In this document: one piece after another, positions 48,605 to 58,075 of the stretch
Layout of the letters: each line of letters starts with the position of its first letter
Position numbering within the stretch: the stretch's first letter is position 1
Source: Propionicimonas paludicola
GTDB lineage: Bacteria > Actinomycetota > Actinomycetes > Propionibacteriales > Propionibacteriaceae
Reading direction: 5' to 3'
Length of the DNA stretch: 64,000 bases
NCBI RefSeq assembly: GCF_002563675.1
Contig: NZ_PDJC01000001.1
Span: 1,116,001 to 1,180,000 of the forward strand
Made by a program: the position numbers and the translations under genes
Notes under the pieces: model-generated
The model's database searches: none
Seen by the model: only the letters and a program-made list of their open reading frames with translations
Told to the model about the DNA's origin: nothing

Positions 48605-49690
48605 ATGTCGCTGACCTATCCGCTGACCCGCAATCCCCAGCCCAAGACCCCAGACCAGGTGGCGTCCGTCCTGGCCGATCCGGGTTTCGGCAACTACTTC
48701 ACCGACCACATGGCAGTAGCCACCTGGACGGCCGATGCGGGTTGGACCGACAGCGAGATTCGGCCCTACGGCCCCTTTCATATCGATCCGGCCGGCGCGG
48801 TGCTGCACTACGGCCAGGAGATCTTCGAAGGTCTGAAGGCCTACCGGCATGCCGACGGCTCGATCCATCTGTTCCGGCCCGAGGCCAACGCCCGTCGGTT
48901 GCAGACCTCGGCGGCCCGGATGATGCTGCCCAGCCTGGAGATCGAAGACTTCTTCACTGCGGTCACCGAGCTGGTCACGGTGGACGCCCACTGGGTGCCC
49001 GACGCGGAGGGGGAGAAGAGCCTCTACCTGCGTCCGTTCATGTTCGCCGATGAGGTGTTCTTGGGGGTGCGGGCCGCACAGCGGGTCACCTTCTCGGTGA
49101 TCGCCTCCCCGTCGGGCCCGTACTTCGCCGGTGGGGTCAAGCCGGTCGACATCTGGGTGACCGACTCCTACGCCCGGGCCGGAGCCGGCGGCACCGGTGC
49201 GGCCAAGTGCGGCGGCAACTACGCCGCGTCTCTGATCGCCCAGTACGAGGGCTACCAGCACGGCTGCTCGCAGGTGTTGTTCATCGAGGCCAGCGGCAAG
49301 GACCGGGTCGAGGAACTCGGCGGCATGAACGTGTTCCTGGTCACCGCGGACGGCACGCTGATCACCCCGGCGCTGACCGGGACGATCCTGGAGGGAGTCA
49401 CCCGCTCGTCGGTGCTGACCCTGGCAGGGGAGCTCGGCCTGACCACCGAGGAGCGCCAGGTCACTCCCGATGAGCTGTTCACCGGCATCCGCGAAGGGCG
49501 GATCACCGAGGCGTTCTCCTGTGGCACGGCCGCTGTGGTCACCCCGATCGGCAGCTTCCGGACGGCCGAGGGCGAGTGGCGGCTTCCGGAGAACGGACTT
49601 CCGGCCACCCTGGCGATCCGCAACGCCATCCTCGACATCCAGTACGGACGGGTGGCTGACACCCGCGGCTGGATGCGCCGAGTGGTCTGA
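48605..49690 (+). CDS. ilvE: Branched-chain amino acid aminotransferase
   Basis: A 361-residue fold-type IV PLP enzyme, the last step of leucine, isoleucine and valine synthesis. [15 protein letters not shown], the PLP Lys in [13 protein letters not shown], and [10 protein letters not shown] with [14 protein letters not shown] are family blocks of the actinobacterial BCAT. ATG 48605 gives the usual opening. It is divergent from leuB and convergent with tpx. Confidence 0.96.
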   Translation: MSLTYPLTRNPQPKTPDQVASVLADPGFGNYFTDHMAVATWTADAGWTDSEIRPYGPFHIDPAGAVLHYGQEIFEGLKAYRHADGSIHLFRPEANARRLQTSAARMMLPSLEIEDFFTAVTELVTVDAHWVPDAEGEKSLYLRPFMFADEVFLGVRAAQRVTFSVIASPSGPYFAGGVKPVDIWVTDSYARAGAGGTGAAKCGGNYAASLIAQYEGYQHGCSQVLFIEASGKDRVEELGGMNVFLVTADGTLITPALTGTILEGVTRSSVLTLAGELGLTTEERQVTPDELFTGIREGRITEAFSCGTAAVVTPIGSFRTAEGEWRLPENGLPATLAIRNAILDIQYGRVADTRGWMRRVV

Positions 49691-49698
49691 GCTCCGGC

Positions 49699-50196
49699 TC
49701 AGGCCAGGGCGGCCAGCGCTGCGTCGTAGTTCGGCTCGGTGCTGATGTTGGCGACCTGCTCGGTGTGGCGAATGGTGCCCTCGGCATCGGCCACGATCAC
49801 CGCGCGCGACAGCAGGCCACGCATCGGGCCGTCGACCAGAGTGAGCCCGTAGTCGGCGCCGAAGGTGCTGCGGAAGGTCGAGCCCGTGACCACGTTGGCC
49901 AGGCCTTCAGCCGCGCAGAACCGTGAGGCGGCCATCGGTAGATCTGCCGACACGCACAGCACCAGCGTGTCCGGAAGCCCGGAGGCCAGCTCGTTGAAGC
50001 GGCGGACGCTGGTTGCGCAGACCGAGGTATCAACACTCGGGAAGATGTTCAGGACCAGCCGTCGGCCGGCCGCGATCTCCGGTCCGAAGTCCACCAAATC
50101 GGCTCCGACAAGGCTGAAGGTAGGCAGCTGGAGGCCGACCTGGGGGAGTTCGCCGATGCTGTGGACGGTCTTGCCGCGGTGTTCCAGAGTTGCCAT
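49699..50196 (-). CDS. tpx: Thiol peroxidase (Tpx-type peroxiredoxin)
   Basis: A 165-residue atypical two-Cys peroxiredoxin that reduces peroxides using thioredoxin. The peroxidatic Cys is in [17 protein letters not shown] and the resolving Cys in [17 protein letters not shown] 50196 gives the family-typical opening [18 protein letters not shown]. An upstream extension in the frame is not supported. Confidence 0.95.
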   Translation of the reverse strand: MATLEHRGKTVHSIGELPQVGLQLPTFSLVGADLVDFGPEIAAGRRLVLNIFPSVDTSVCATSVRRFNELASGLPDTLVLCVSADLPMAASRFCAAEGLANVVTGSTFRSTFGADYGLTLVDGPMRGLLSRAVIVADAEGTIRHTEQVANISTEPNYDAALAALA

Positions 50197-50325
50197 GGCC
50201 CAATTGTGCTCGCCGGATGGGAACGTCTGTGAGACGGTTTGTCTCAGGCCCTGAAACCTCGGCGTAACAGTCGCCGGGAAGGGCAAACTCCCTCGGGTAT
50301 TTTCGCCAACAAGACAGGTTCACTG

Positions 50326-51909
50326 ATGACGATCCCGCCAGCGGCGCCGGATACCTTCCACGTCTACGACACCACCCTGCGCGATGGTGCTCAGCAGGAA
50401 GGAATGCAGCTCACCGTCCACGACAAGCTGCGAATTGCGCGCTACCTGGATCAGCTCGGCGTCGGTTACATCGAGGGCGGTTGGCCGGGCGCCAATCCGA
50501 ACGACACGGCCTTCTTCGCTGCGGCCGCCGAAGGCCAGCTCACTCTGCGCAACGCGACGCTGGTCGCCTTCGGGGCCACCCGCAAGGCCGGCACCTTCGC
50601 CGCGGACGATCCGCAGGTGCAGGCGCTGCTCGACGCCAAGACCGAGGTGGTCTGCATCGTGGCCAAGTCGCACGACGAGCACGTCCTGCGGGCACTGCGG
50701 ACGACGCTGGCCGAGAACCTGGCCATGATCGCTGACACCGTCTCGCATCTGGTCGCCCACGGACGGCGGGTCTTCGTCGACGCCGAGCACTTCTTCGACG
50801 GCTACCGGGCCAACCCCGAGTACGCGCTCGAGGTCGTCCGCACCGCGGCCGACGCCGGTGCCGAGGTGGTCGTGCTGTGCGACACCAACGGCGGGATGCT
50901 GCCCAGTTGGATGGCCGACGTGGTCAGCGCCGCCGCCCAGATCGGGGTCGACCTGGGCATCCACTGCCACAACGACACCGGCTGCGCCGTGGCCAACACG
51001 GTGGCCGCCGTCGAGGCCGGCGTGATGCACGTCCAGGGCACCGTCAACGAGTACGGCGAGCGGACCGGCAACGCCAACTTGGTCACGGTGATCGCCAACC
51101 TGCAGCTGAAGTACGGCTGGCCGCTGGTGCCTCCGTCGGCGCTGGCCGAGGCCACCCGGATCACCCACGCCATTGCCGGGATCACCAACCTGCCACTGAG
51201 CAACCGGCAGCCGTATGTGGGCAGCTCGGCCTTCGCGCACAAGGCCGGCCTGCATGCCTCGGCCATCAAAGTGGACTCGAACCTCTACCAACACATCGAT
51301 CCGATGCTGGTGGGCAACGACATGCGAATGCTGGTCTCGGACATGGCCGGACGGGCCAGCGTCCAGATGAAGGGCTCCTCGCTGGGCTACGACCTGTCCA
51401 ACCGCGATCTGGCGGCTCGGATCACCGAGGCGGTCAAGGCCCGCGAGCTGGACGGCTACTCCTACGAGTCGGCCGACGCCAGCTTCGAGCTGCTGCTGCG
51501 CAGCGAGATGGGGCTGACTGATGAGTTCTTCGAAGTGCTGGCCTGGCGGGTGTTCACCACTCACGAGGTGAAGCCGGAGGGCGACTCCGAGGCAACCGTG
51601 AAGCTGCGGGCCAAGGGGATCTCGCACATCCTGGTCGGCGAGGGCCACGGTCCGCTGAACGCCCTGGACGTCGCGCTGCGCGGCGCGCTCACCCCGGCCT
51701 ACCCGCAGGTGGACAACTTCGAGCTCACCGACTTCCGGGTCCGGATCCTCGACCAGGGCCACGGCACCGACGCCATCGTCCGCACCCTGATCGATCTGAC
51801 CGACGGGGAGCGGACCTGGACCACGGTCGGGGTCGGCACCAACGTGATCGAGGCCTCCTGGGAGGCGCTCTACGACGGCTACCGCTGGGGCCTGCTCAAG
51901 CGCGACTGA
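50326..51909 (+). CDS. cimA: (R)-citramalate synthase
   Basis: A 527-residue DRE-TIM enzyme condensing pyruvate and acetyl-CoA to citramalate, the threonine-independent route to isoleucine. The opening is YDTTLRDGAQQEGMQLT, and the metal site is HCHNDTGCAVANTVAAVEAG. The C-terminal LeuA allosteric domain is present, so feedback inhibition (normally by isoleucine) is possible. It is longer than homocitrate or short 2-isopropylmalate synthases and fits the 520-530-residue CimA class. The product then enters LeuCD and LeuB, whose genes are also in this window. Confidence 0.9.
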   Translation: MTIPPAAPDTFHVYDTTLRDGAQQEGMQLTVHDKLRIARYLDQLGVGYIEGGWPGANPNDTAFFAAAAEGQLTLRNATLVAFGATRKAGTFAADDPQVQALLDAKTEVVCIVAKSHDEHVLRALRTTLAENLAMIADTVSHLVAHGRRVFVDAEHFFDGYRANPEYALEVVRTAADAGAEVVVLCDTNGGMLPSWMADVVSAAAQIGVDLGIHCHNDTGCAVANTVAAVEAGVMHVQGTVNEYGERTGNANLVTVIANLQLKYGWPLVPPSALAEATRITHAIAGITNLPLSNRQPYVGSSAFAHKAGLHASAIKVDSNLYQHIDPMLVGNDMRMLVSDMAGRASVQMKGSSLGYDLSNRDLAARITEAVKARELDGYSYESADASFELLLRSEMGLTDEFFEVLAWRVFTTHEVKPEGDSEATVKLRAKGISHILVGEGHGPLNALDVALRGALTPAYPQVDNFELTDFRVRILDQGHGTDAIVRTLIDLTDGERTWTTVGVGTNVIEASWEALYDGYRWGLLKRD

Positions 51910-51954
51910 CCACCGGCCTGCCGGGCGGCGATGGGCTGGCCTAAGCTCGTCGTC

Positions 51955-52569
51955 ATGAGCCTTGAACCGATGGACCGGGACGCTGCCCGGGCGCGCTTGC
52001 GCAGCCTGGCCGAGCAGGGCCTGATCGACCCGGCGAACCTGGACGCGCAGTTGGCCGCCCTCGATGCCGGGGATACGTCGGCGCTGGTGATGGCCCAGCA
52101 GGGCTATGCACTGGCCGGCTACCGCGAGGACGATCCGCTGGTGATCTCGGCCGGCTGGTCGAACCAGAGTCGGGACGGCAACTGGGTGGTGCCGCCGTAC
52201 CTGGACGTCCAGGCCAAGGCGGCCAACGTCCGGCTGAACTTCCTGCAGGCGCAGGCCTCGGCACCGCTGATCCAGGTGGAGATCAGTGGGGCCATGGGCA
52301 ATGTAAAGCTGATCGTCCCCGACGGCTGGGCGGTCAATGCCGACCGGCTGCGCGGCGGAATGGGCTCGGCCAAGATTCGGGTGCCCAACCAGCCCGCACC
52401 CGGTTGCCCGGTCCTGCTGCTGCGCGGATCGCTGGCCATGGGCAACCTCAAGGTGCGCTATGGCACTCGGGGTGAACTGCGTCGCAGCCAGCGTGCCCTG
52501 CGCGGCAGCGCGGCACTGTCCGAACGGGCTCTGGCCCGCCAACAGCGCCGCCTGGACCGTCGCGGCTAG
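51955..52569 (+). CDS. DUF1707/LiaF-C-like small regulatory protein
   Basis: A 204-residue protein with no membrane helix. Residues 1-40 (RDAARARLRSLAEQGLIDPANLDAQLAAL) are like the DUF1707/SHOCT N-terminal helices. The rest is beta-rich with repeated glycine turns (ISGAMGNVKLIVPDGW, RGGMGSAKIRVP, RGSLAMGNLKVRY), as in the C-terminal domain of LiaF-type proteins. TAAGCT seven bases before ATG suggests a leaderless message. Its stop codon and that of deoA overlap in the palindrome CTAG. The function is unknown. Confidence 0.65.
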   Translation: MSLEPMDRDAARARLRSLAEQGLIDPANLDAQLAALDAGDTSALVMAQQGYALAGYREDDPLVISAGWSNQSRDGNWVVPPYLDVQAKAANVRLNFLQAQASAPLIQVEISGAMGNVKLIVPDGWAVNADRLRGGMGSAKIRVPNQPAPGCPVLLLRGSLAMGNLKVRYGTRGELRRSQRALRGSAALSERALARQQRRLDRRG

Positions 52570-53849
52570 CTGATCCGCTCCAGCACGATGTCGCCGCGAG
52601 CCACCGGCTCGGCGCTGATCTCGGCGGCATCGGCGATCGCCTGTACGGCTCGCTCGAGCCGCTCCGGAGTGTCGGTGTGCAGCGTGAACAGCGGCTGGCC
52701 GGCACTCACCCGATCTCCGACACTGGCATGCCAGGTGACGCCGGCCGCGGCCTGCACCGGATCGCCCTGCTTGGCCCGTCCGGCACCCAGTCGCCATGCG
52801 GCCAGGCCGACGGCCATGGCGTCCAGCCTGGTCAGGTAACCATCGGCGGCCGCTGGGATCACCTCGGTGTGCCGGGCCACCGGCAGCGGGGCGTCCGGGT
52901 CGCCGCCCTGGGCGCGGATCATGGCCTTCCAGGTGTCCATGGCCTTGCCGGAGTCGAGCACCTGGGCCGGGTCGGCGTCGATGCCGGCGCAGGCCAGCAT
53001 CTCGGTGGCCAGGGCCAAGGTCAGTTCGCGCACATCGGACGGGCCGCCGCCGGCCAGGATCTCGACCGACTCGGCCACTTCCAGGCCGTTGCCGGCCGTG
53101 CGGCCCAGCGGGGTGTCCATGGCGGTGATCAGGGCCACTGTGCGCACTCCGGCGGCCTTGCCGATCTCGACCATTGTGCGGGCCAGCGCCTGGGAGTCCT
53201 CGCGGCGCTTCATGAAGGCGCCGGCGCCGGTCTTCACGTCCAGCACCAGCGAGGCGGTGCCCTCGGCGATCTTCTTGCTCATGATCGAGGCCGAGATCAT
53301 CGGGATCGACTCGACCGTGCCGGTGACGTCCCGCAGTGCGTAAAGCTTCTTGTCCGCCGGGGCCAGCCCGGAGCCGGCCGCGCAGATCACCGCGCCGACG
53401 TCCTCGAGCTGGGCGAGCATCTCGTCATTGCTCAGCGCGGCTCGCCAGCCGGGGATGGCTTCCAGCTTGTCCAGGGTGCCGCCGGTGTGGCCCAGGCCGC
53501 GTCCGCTCAACTGGGGGACGGCCGCGCCGCAGGCGGCCACCAGCGGGGCCAGCGGCAGAGTGATCTTGTCCCCGACGCCGCCGGTGGAGTGCTTGTCGAC
53601 GGTCGGACGGCTCAGGCGGGCAAAGCTCATCCGCTCGCCGCTGGCGATCATGGCGTTGGTCCAGCGGCTCAGTTCGTCGGGGTTCAGCCCGCGGAAGAAG
53701 ATCGCCATGGCCATTGCGGCCATCTGCTCATCGGTGACGCTGCCGTGGGTATAGGCGTCGATCAGCCAGTCGATTCCGGCCTCGGGCAACCGGCCGCCGT
53801 CACGCTTGAGCCGGATCAGTTCCACTGCGTCGAATGCTGCGCTAGTCAC
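52566..53849 (-). CDS. deoA: Thymidine phosphorylase
   Basis: A 427-residue pyrimidine-nucleoside phosphorylase. STGGVGDKITLPLAPLVAACGAAVPQLSGRGLGHTGGTLDKLEAIPG holds the family signature and phosphate site. The C-terminal domain VTWHASVGDRVSAGQPLFTLHT is typical. It cleaves thymidine (and uridine in many Gram-positives) with phosphate. GTG 53849 has TAGGGT at 53861-53856, six bases upstream. Confidence 0.95.
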   Translation of the reverse strand: MTSAAFDAVELIRLKRDGGRLPEAGIDWLIDAYTHGSVTDEQMAAMAMAIFFRGLNPDELSRWTNAMIASGERMSFARLSRPTVDKHSTGGVGDKITLPLAPLVAACGAAVPQLSGRGLGHTGGTLDKLEAIPGWRAALSNDEMLAQLEDVGAVICAAGSGLAPADKKLYALRDVTGTVESIPMISASIMSKKIAEGTASLVLDVKTGAGAFMKRREDSQALARTMVEIGKAAGVRTVALITAMDTPLGRTAGNGLEVAESVEILAGGGPSDVRELTLALATEMLACAGIDADPAQVLDSGKAMDTWKAMIRAQGGDPDAPLPVARHTEVIPAAADGYLTRLDAMAVGLAAWRLGAGRAKQGDPVQAAAGVTWHASVGDRVSAGQPLFTLHTDTPERLERAVQAIADAAEISAEPVARGDIVLERIS

Positions 53850-53970
53850 CGATGCACCCTAGCGTCCCGGGCGCCCGGTTCGCCTGCTCGGGCGGCAGTT
53901 GCCGCGCCCAGGACGTCTCGGCGAGCCCGGACGCGTGCGTGGGCGGTGAGCCCGGCTCTAGGGTGACGCC

Positions 53971-54771
53971 ATGCGTATTGCGCGATTCGTGGCCGGAGCA
54001 GAACCGGCGTACGGCCTGGTTGAGCTGGCCGAAGATGACGGACCCAACCCGGAGACCATCTCGGTGATCACCGGCGACCCGCTGGCCGGACCGGTGCGCT
54101 ACACCGGAGAGCGGCTGGCCCTGGCCGACGTCCGGCTGGTCGCACCGGTGATTCCGCGGAGCAAGGTGATCGGGGTTGGACGCAACTACGCCGAGCACGC
54201 CGCCGAACTGGGCAACCAGGTGCCCACGGCGCCGCTGCTGTTCGGCAAGCCGAACACCGCGGTGGTCGGGCCGGGGGAGCCGATCATTCGTCCCGTCGAG
54301 ACCAGCGATCTGCATTACGAGGGCGAACTGGCCGTGGTGATCGGACGGATCTGTCGCCGAGTGCCGCCGGAGCGGGCCGCCGAGGTGATCTTCGGCTACA
54401 CCATCGGCAATGACGTGACCGCGCGGGACCTGCAGGCCAGCGACGGTCAGTGGACCCGGGCCAAGGGTTTCGACAGCTTCTGCCCGATCGGTCCGTGGAT
54501 CGTTACGCATCTGAGCCTGGAGGAGGCCGGACGCCTGGAGATCTCCACCACCGTGAACGGCGAGCCCCGTCAGCAGGGGAACACCTCCCAGATGGTCCGC
54601 TCGATCGCCGAGCTGATCGCCCAGGTCTCGGCTTTCACCACCTTGTTGCCCGGTGACGTCCTGCTCACCGGGACACCGGCTGGGGTGGGTCCGATGGAGC
54701 CGGGCGACACGGTCGCGGTCAGCATCTCCGGGATCGGCACCTTGTCGAACCCGGTGGTGGCCGAGGAATGA
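53971..54771 (+). CDS. Fumarylacetoacetate hydrolase family protein
   Basis: A 266-residue FAH-fold enzyme. The metal site uses the glutamates in DLHYEGELAVVIGR and the Asp in GYTIGNDVTARDLQ. KGFDSFCPIGPWI and LLPGDVLLTGTPAGVG complete the fold. Related enzymes are acylpyruvases or oxaloacetate decarboxylases, and the substrate cannot be told. TAGGGT at 53959-53964 lies six bases before ATG. In many actinobacteria this gene precedes gltX, but here a CPBP protease gene follows. Confidence 0.9.
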   Translation: MRIARFVAGAEPAYGLVELAEDDGPNPETISVITGDPLAGPVRYTGERLALADVRLVAPVIPRSKVIGVGRNYAEHAAELGNQVPTAPLLFGKPNTAVVGPGEPIIRPVETSDLHYEGELAVVIGRICRRVPPERAAEVIFGYTIGNDVTARDLQASDGQWTRAKGFDSFCPIGPWIVTHLSLEEAGRLEISTTVNGEPRQQGNTSQMVRSIAELIAQVSAFTTLLPGDVLLTGTPAGVGPMEPGDTVAVSISGIGTLSNPVVAEE

Positions 54772-55844
54772 GCGTGGCGCAGGAGAGGTCGGGCTGGCTC
54801 AGCCGGTTCGTCCGCTACGAGCCGCGTCCGGGGGTGGAGTACCCCGGGGTGCTGGTCGTCGACGACCCGTCCCGGACGCCGCTGCGCGCGCTCGCTCTGG
54901 GCGTCGGCGGCGGCATGCTCTCTGTGTTGGGTTTCCTGTGGCTGGCTGCGCTGGTCACCGGCGGGCTGGCCTGGCTGTTCTGGACGGCGTCCGGATCGCC
55001 GGGGACCTTCTTGGACTACTACACCTCGGCAGTCGGCGGTTTCAGCGATCCGCTGGGGATCGTGGCCGGCCACCTCGGCCTGGCCATGGCCATTCCGCTG
55101 GCCTGCGCCATGGTCTTGTTCGTCCACCGATTCCACCCGCGCTGGCTCAACTCGGTCCAACCCGGCTTCCGCTGGCGCTACACCTTCGTGGCCGGCCTGG
55201 CCGCACTGGTCGTGATCGGTGGGGTGTGGCTGCTGTCCCGGCTGGGCCAGCCCTGGCAGTTCGCTCCTCAGCAGCCGATGTGGGCTTTCCTGGCCGCGAT
55301 CCTGCTTACCGCGCCGCTGCAGGCCGCGGCCGAAGAGTACCTGTTCCGGGGGTATCTGCTGCAGGCGCTCTACTCGGCAGCCCCCAACCTCAATCGTCCG
55401 CTGTTGTCCGCTGACGCCGCCGGCGAGGGGGCCGGCCGGGTGGCGCTGTGGCTGGCCCGCGGCTACCAGCGCTGGTTCGGCGTGATCGGCTCGGCGCTGC
55501 TGTTCGCGATCCTGCACACCCAGAACCAGGGCCTGGCCGGGTTCCTGCACCCGTTCACCTTCGGACTGCTGGCCGGCTGGCTGGTCATGCGCACCGGCGG
55601 GCTGGAGGCGGCCATCGCTGCGCACGTGGTGAACAACCTGATCGCCTTCGGCTACGCGACGCTGTCGGGGACCATGTTCCAGGCCCGGCATCCGGGCGAG
55701 ATCGGCTGGCTCGAGCTGGGCTGGAACCTCCTTGGATATGCACTGTTCGCCGTAGTGGCAGTGCGTCTGGCGGACCGAATGAGGCTCGCCAGGACCACTC
55801 CGAGGGGCCGGTTTGGTGGCCCAGCTACCCATCCAGTAAAGTGA
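54768..55844 (+). CDS. CPBP-family intramembrane metalloprotease
   Basis: A 358-residue membrane protein with about seven to eight helices. The Abi/CPBP motifs are present: AAEEYLFRGYLL (EExxxR), LFAILHTQNQGL (FxxxH) and AAHVVNNLIAFG (HxxxN). Family members cleave within the membrane (Rce1-type) or protect from bacteriocins. ATG 54768 overlaps the FAH stop. A basic, Pro-rich tail ends the protein. Confidence 0.9.
   Translation: MSVAQERSGWLSRFVRYEPRPGVEYPGVLVVDDPSRTPLRALALGVGGGMLSVLGFLWLAALVTGGLAWLFWTASGSPGTFLDYYTSAVGGFSDPLGIVAGHLGLAMAIPLACAMVLFVHRFHPRWLNSVQPGFRWRYTFVAGLAALVVIGGVWLLSRLGQPWQFAPQQPMWAFLAAILLTAPLQAAAEEYLFRGYLLQALYSAAPNLNRPLLSADAAGEGAGRVALWLARGYQRWFGVIGSALLFAILHTQNQGLAGFLHPFTFGLLAGWLVMRTGGLEAAIAAHVVNNLIAFGYATLSGTMFQARHPGEIGWLELGWNLLGYALFAVVAVRLADRMRLARTTPRGRFGGPATHPVK
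55813..55842 (+). promoter_or_regulatory. Possible tRNA-Gln/tRNA-Glu promoter
   Basis: TTGGTG at 55813-55818, 18 bp, then TAAAGT at 55837-55842. The -10 equals that of the rrn promoter. It lies inside the last codons of the CPBP gene, 49 bases before tRNA-Gln. Confidence 0.45.
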
Positions 55845-55847
55845 TCC

Positions 55848-55873
55848 CTCGCTGGCCCTTCGGGGTCAGCGAG
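55848..55873 (+). terminator. Hairpin between the CPBP gene and tRNA-Gln
   Basis: CTCGCTGGCCC and GGGTCAGCGAG pair at 10 of 11 positions around TTCG. No T tract follows. It may end the FAH-CPBP unit or act as a processing element for the tRNA precursor. Confidence 0.55.
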
Positions 55874-55890
55874 TCCATGTGAGTGGACAG

Positions 55891-55962
55891 TGGGGTATGG
55901 GGTAATTGGCAGCCCGCCGGATTCTGGTTCCGTCAGTCTAGGTTCGAGTCCTAGTACCCCAG
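55891..55962 (+). tRNA. tRNA-Gln (anticodon CTG)
   Basis: A 72-nt tRNA. The acceptor TGGGGTA at 55891-55897 pairs with TACCCCA at 55955-55961, and the discriminator is G55962. The T-arm reads CTAGGTTCGAGTCCTAG. The anticodon loop TTCTGGT gives CTG (55924-55926). CCA is not encoded. Confidence 0.95.
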
Positions 55963-56015
55963 CGCAGTGATGATTCGCTGAGCTGGATGCAGTTAGGTTA
56001 GTCTTCACCGAGCTT

Positions 56016-56088
56016 GGCCCCGTTGTGTAGCGGCCTAGCACGCCGCCCTCTCAAGGCGGTAGCGGGGGTTCGAATCCCCTCGGGGCTA
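56016..56088 (+). tRNA. tRNA-Glu (anticodon CTC)
   Basis: A 73-nt tRNA. The acceptor GGCCCCG at 56016-56022 pairs with CGGGGCT at 56081-56087, and the discriminator is A56088. The anticodon stem CCGCC/GGCGG encloses CTCTCAA with anticodon CTC. The T-arm reads GGGGGTTCGAATCCCC. CCA is not encoded. Gln then Glu tRNA is the usual actinobacterial pair. Confidence 0.96.
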
Positions 56089-56095
56089 CGTATGG

Positions 56096-56127
56096 CAGAT
56101 CCCGTCCCAGGCCTGGGACGGGATCTG
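56096..56127. terminator. Perfect palindromic bidirectional terminator
   Basis: CAGATCCCGTCCCAGG and CCTGGGACGGGATCTG form 16-bp perfect arms with no spacer. It lies between tRNA-Glu and the convergent yitT gene and can serve both directions. TCGTTT follows on the plus strand. Confidence 0.8.
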
Positions 56128-56139
56128 TCGTTTCCGGAC

Positions 56140-56766
56140 TCAGTAGCCCAGATAGCGACCAGGGCGATGGTTCAGCGCCAGCACCACGCTGAGCACGGCG
56201 GCACCGGCCGTCGACAGCAGCACAGTCGGCCAGGCCACGATGGTCAGCGAGCAGACGATGACTGTGGCGTCGAAGGCCAACTGGACGTAGCCGGCCGACC
56301 AGCCCAGATGCTCCTGAGCGAGCAGGGCCACGGTGTTGAAGCCACCCAGGCTGGACCGATGCCGGAACAGGATCAGCATGCCCACCCCGGCCAGCAGATT
56401 GCCCACCAGGCAGGCATAGACCGGGTCCACCCGGAGCCCGGGCAGCATCAGCGGATGCAGGTAGGCGAACGCCGAAACCGCGCCGATCGAGACCAGGGTG
56501 CGCAGCGTGAACTGCCAGCCCTTGCGGCGCACGGCCAGCACCAGGAAGGGCAGGTTGATCACGAAGTAGATCAGCCCGAACGACCAGCCGGTGGCATAGC
56601 TGAGCAGCAGCGACAGCCCGGCCGTGCCGCCGGTGACCGCGCCGCTGGTGTGCAGCAGGTACAGCCCGAGCGAGGCCAGGAAAGTGCCGCTGAGCAGCCC
56701 GAACGCATCCTCGATCGGAGTGTGCCGCTGGTCGGCTTCTGCCTCGCTCGGCCCGGATCCGATCAC
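56140..56766 (-). CDS. YitT-family membrane protein
   Basis: A 208-residue protein with five to six hydrophobic helices. LLHTSGAVTGGTAGLSLLLSYATGWSFG, with the TGGxxGLSLLL pattern, is typical of the YitT/YczE-like family, whose transport role is unclear. GTG overlaps the hisC stop (GTGA), so it is co-translated with hisC. Confidence 0.82.
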   Translation of the reverse strand: MIGSGPSEAEADQRHTPIEDAFGLLSGTFLASLGLYLLHTSGAVTGGTAGLSLLLSYATGWSFGLIYFVINLPFLVLAVRRKGWQFTLRTLVSIGAVSAFAYLHPLMLPGLRVDPVYACLVGNLLAGVGMLILFRHRSSLGGFNTVALLAQEHLGWSAGYVQLAFDATVIVCSLTIVAWPTVLLSTAGAAVLSVVLALNHRPGRYLGY

Positions 56767-57839
56767 GGGCGCAGCTCCGGATGCGCAGCCAGGACGGCCA
56801 GTACTCGGTCATTGCTGGCGGGATCGGCGATGGTGATCCGGACTCCGTCCACCGGGTAGCCGCGGACCAGGATCTCGGCGGCGTCGAAGGCCTCCACCAG
56901 CGCCGTCCGGTGGGCGTCATCGGCGCGCAGCCAGAAGAAGTTGGCCGCGCTGTCGGGCACCGTCCAGCCGAGCTCACGAGCGGCGGCGATCACCCGCTCC
57001 CGCTCGGCAACCACCTCGGCCGAGCGGCGGGCGACCTCGTCCAGCGAGCTCAGAGCGGCCACGGCGGCAGCTTCGGCCACCGCGCTCACCGAGAACGGCA
57101 CCTGGGTCTTGCGCAGGCCGTCGGCGAGCTCGGGCTGGGCCACGGCGTAGCCGACCCGGAGCCCGGCCAGCCCGTAGGCCTTGGAGAAGGTGCGCAGCAG
57201 GCACAGGTTCGGATAGCGGGACAGCAAGGTGACCGGGTTCAGGGCGTCCGCCGGGCCGAACTCGCGATAGGCCTCGTCCAGCACCACCAGTACGCCGGCC
57301 GGCACCTGGTTGAGGAAGTCGATCAGCTCGGCCTCGCCGATCGAGGTCCCGGTCGGGTTGTTCGGCGAGCAGAGCAGCACCACCTTGGTGCGATCACCGA
57401 TGGCCGCCAGCATGGCCGGCAGGTCGTGCCGCTCGTCCGCGGTGAGAGGGACGGTCACCGGAACCGCCCCGGCCAGGTTGGTCAGGATCGGATAGGCCTC
57501 GAAAGAGCGCCAGGCGAAGATCACCTCGTCGCCCGGATCGCACAATGCCCCGATCAGCTGGGCCAGGACGCCGACGCTGCCCGGACCGAAGGCCAGCTGG
57601 TCGGGCCCGACACCCAGCCACTCGGCGACCCGCTGGGTCAGCTCGCTGGAGAACATGTCCGGGTACCGGTTGGCCCGGTTGCCGGTCTGGGTGATCGCTG
57701 CCAAGACGGCGGGTAGCGGCGCGAAGTGGCTCTCGTTGGAGGCCAACGGCGCGGTGTTGTCGCTGGACGAGCGGCGTCCGGCGATGTAGCTGGGCAGCGC
57801 GGCGACCGCGGGACGAAGCTGGGGGAGCGGCTGGGACAT
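56763..57839 (-). CDS. hisC: Histidinol-phosphate aminotransferase-like enzyme
   Basis: A 358-residue fold-type I PLP aminotransferase. ASNESHFAPLPAVLAAI at the N terminus, LCSPNNPTGT, VVLDEAYREF and the PLP Lys in RTFSKAYGLAGLRVGY are HisC blocks. ATG 57839 follows a strong AGGAAGG site. It stands away from other his genes, so it may instead serve aromatic amino acids (the 'Pat' paralogue of actinobacteria). The frame extends upstream without family similarity. Confidence 0.85.
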   Translation of the reverse strand: MSQPLPQLRPAVAALPSYIAGRRSSSDNTAPLASNESHFAPLPAVLAAITQTGNRANRYPDMFSSELTQRVAEWLGVGPDQLAFGPGSVGVLAQLIGALCDPGDEVIFAWRSFEAYPILTNLAGAVPVTVPLTADERHDLPAMLAAIGDRTKVVLLCSPNNPTGTSIGEAELIDFLNQVPAGVLVVLDEAYREFGPADALNPVTLLSRYPNLCLLRTFSKAYGLAGLRVGYAVAQPELADGLRKTQVPFSVSAVAEAAAVAALSSLDEVARRSAEVVAERERVIAAARELGWTVPDSAANFFWLRADDAHRTALVEAFDAAEILVRGYPVDGVRITIADPASNDRVLAVLAAHPELRP

Positions 57840-58075
57840 GACTTCCTTCCTGATTCCCCCATAGTGAATCGAATCCTGGCCCGCGCTGCGGCCTCGTCCC
57901 AGGCGCGGACGCAGCGATTGCCCGGATCGGCCGCCCGGCTGCCAGCGAATCGGCGGCAAACCCTGGCACACTTGGCTCGTTCGAGGTTCTCGCCGAAGTC
58001 GGCCGAGTATCGCCACTACAACATGGACGTGACCTTGGTCTGCGTACCCGCGGGCCGGTCGCCGGAGGAAGCCAC

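Noticed and set aside
50217-50267. A 16-codon frame upstream of cimA as a possible leader peptide
   Set aside because: It reads MGTSVRRFVSGPETSA with no run of branched-chain codons and no terminator after it. Probably chance.
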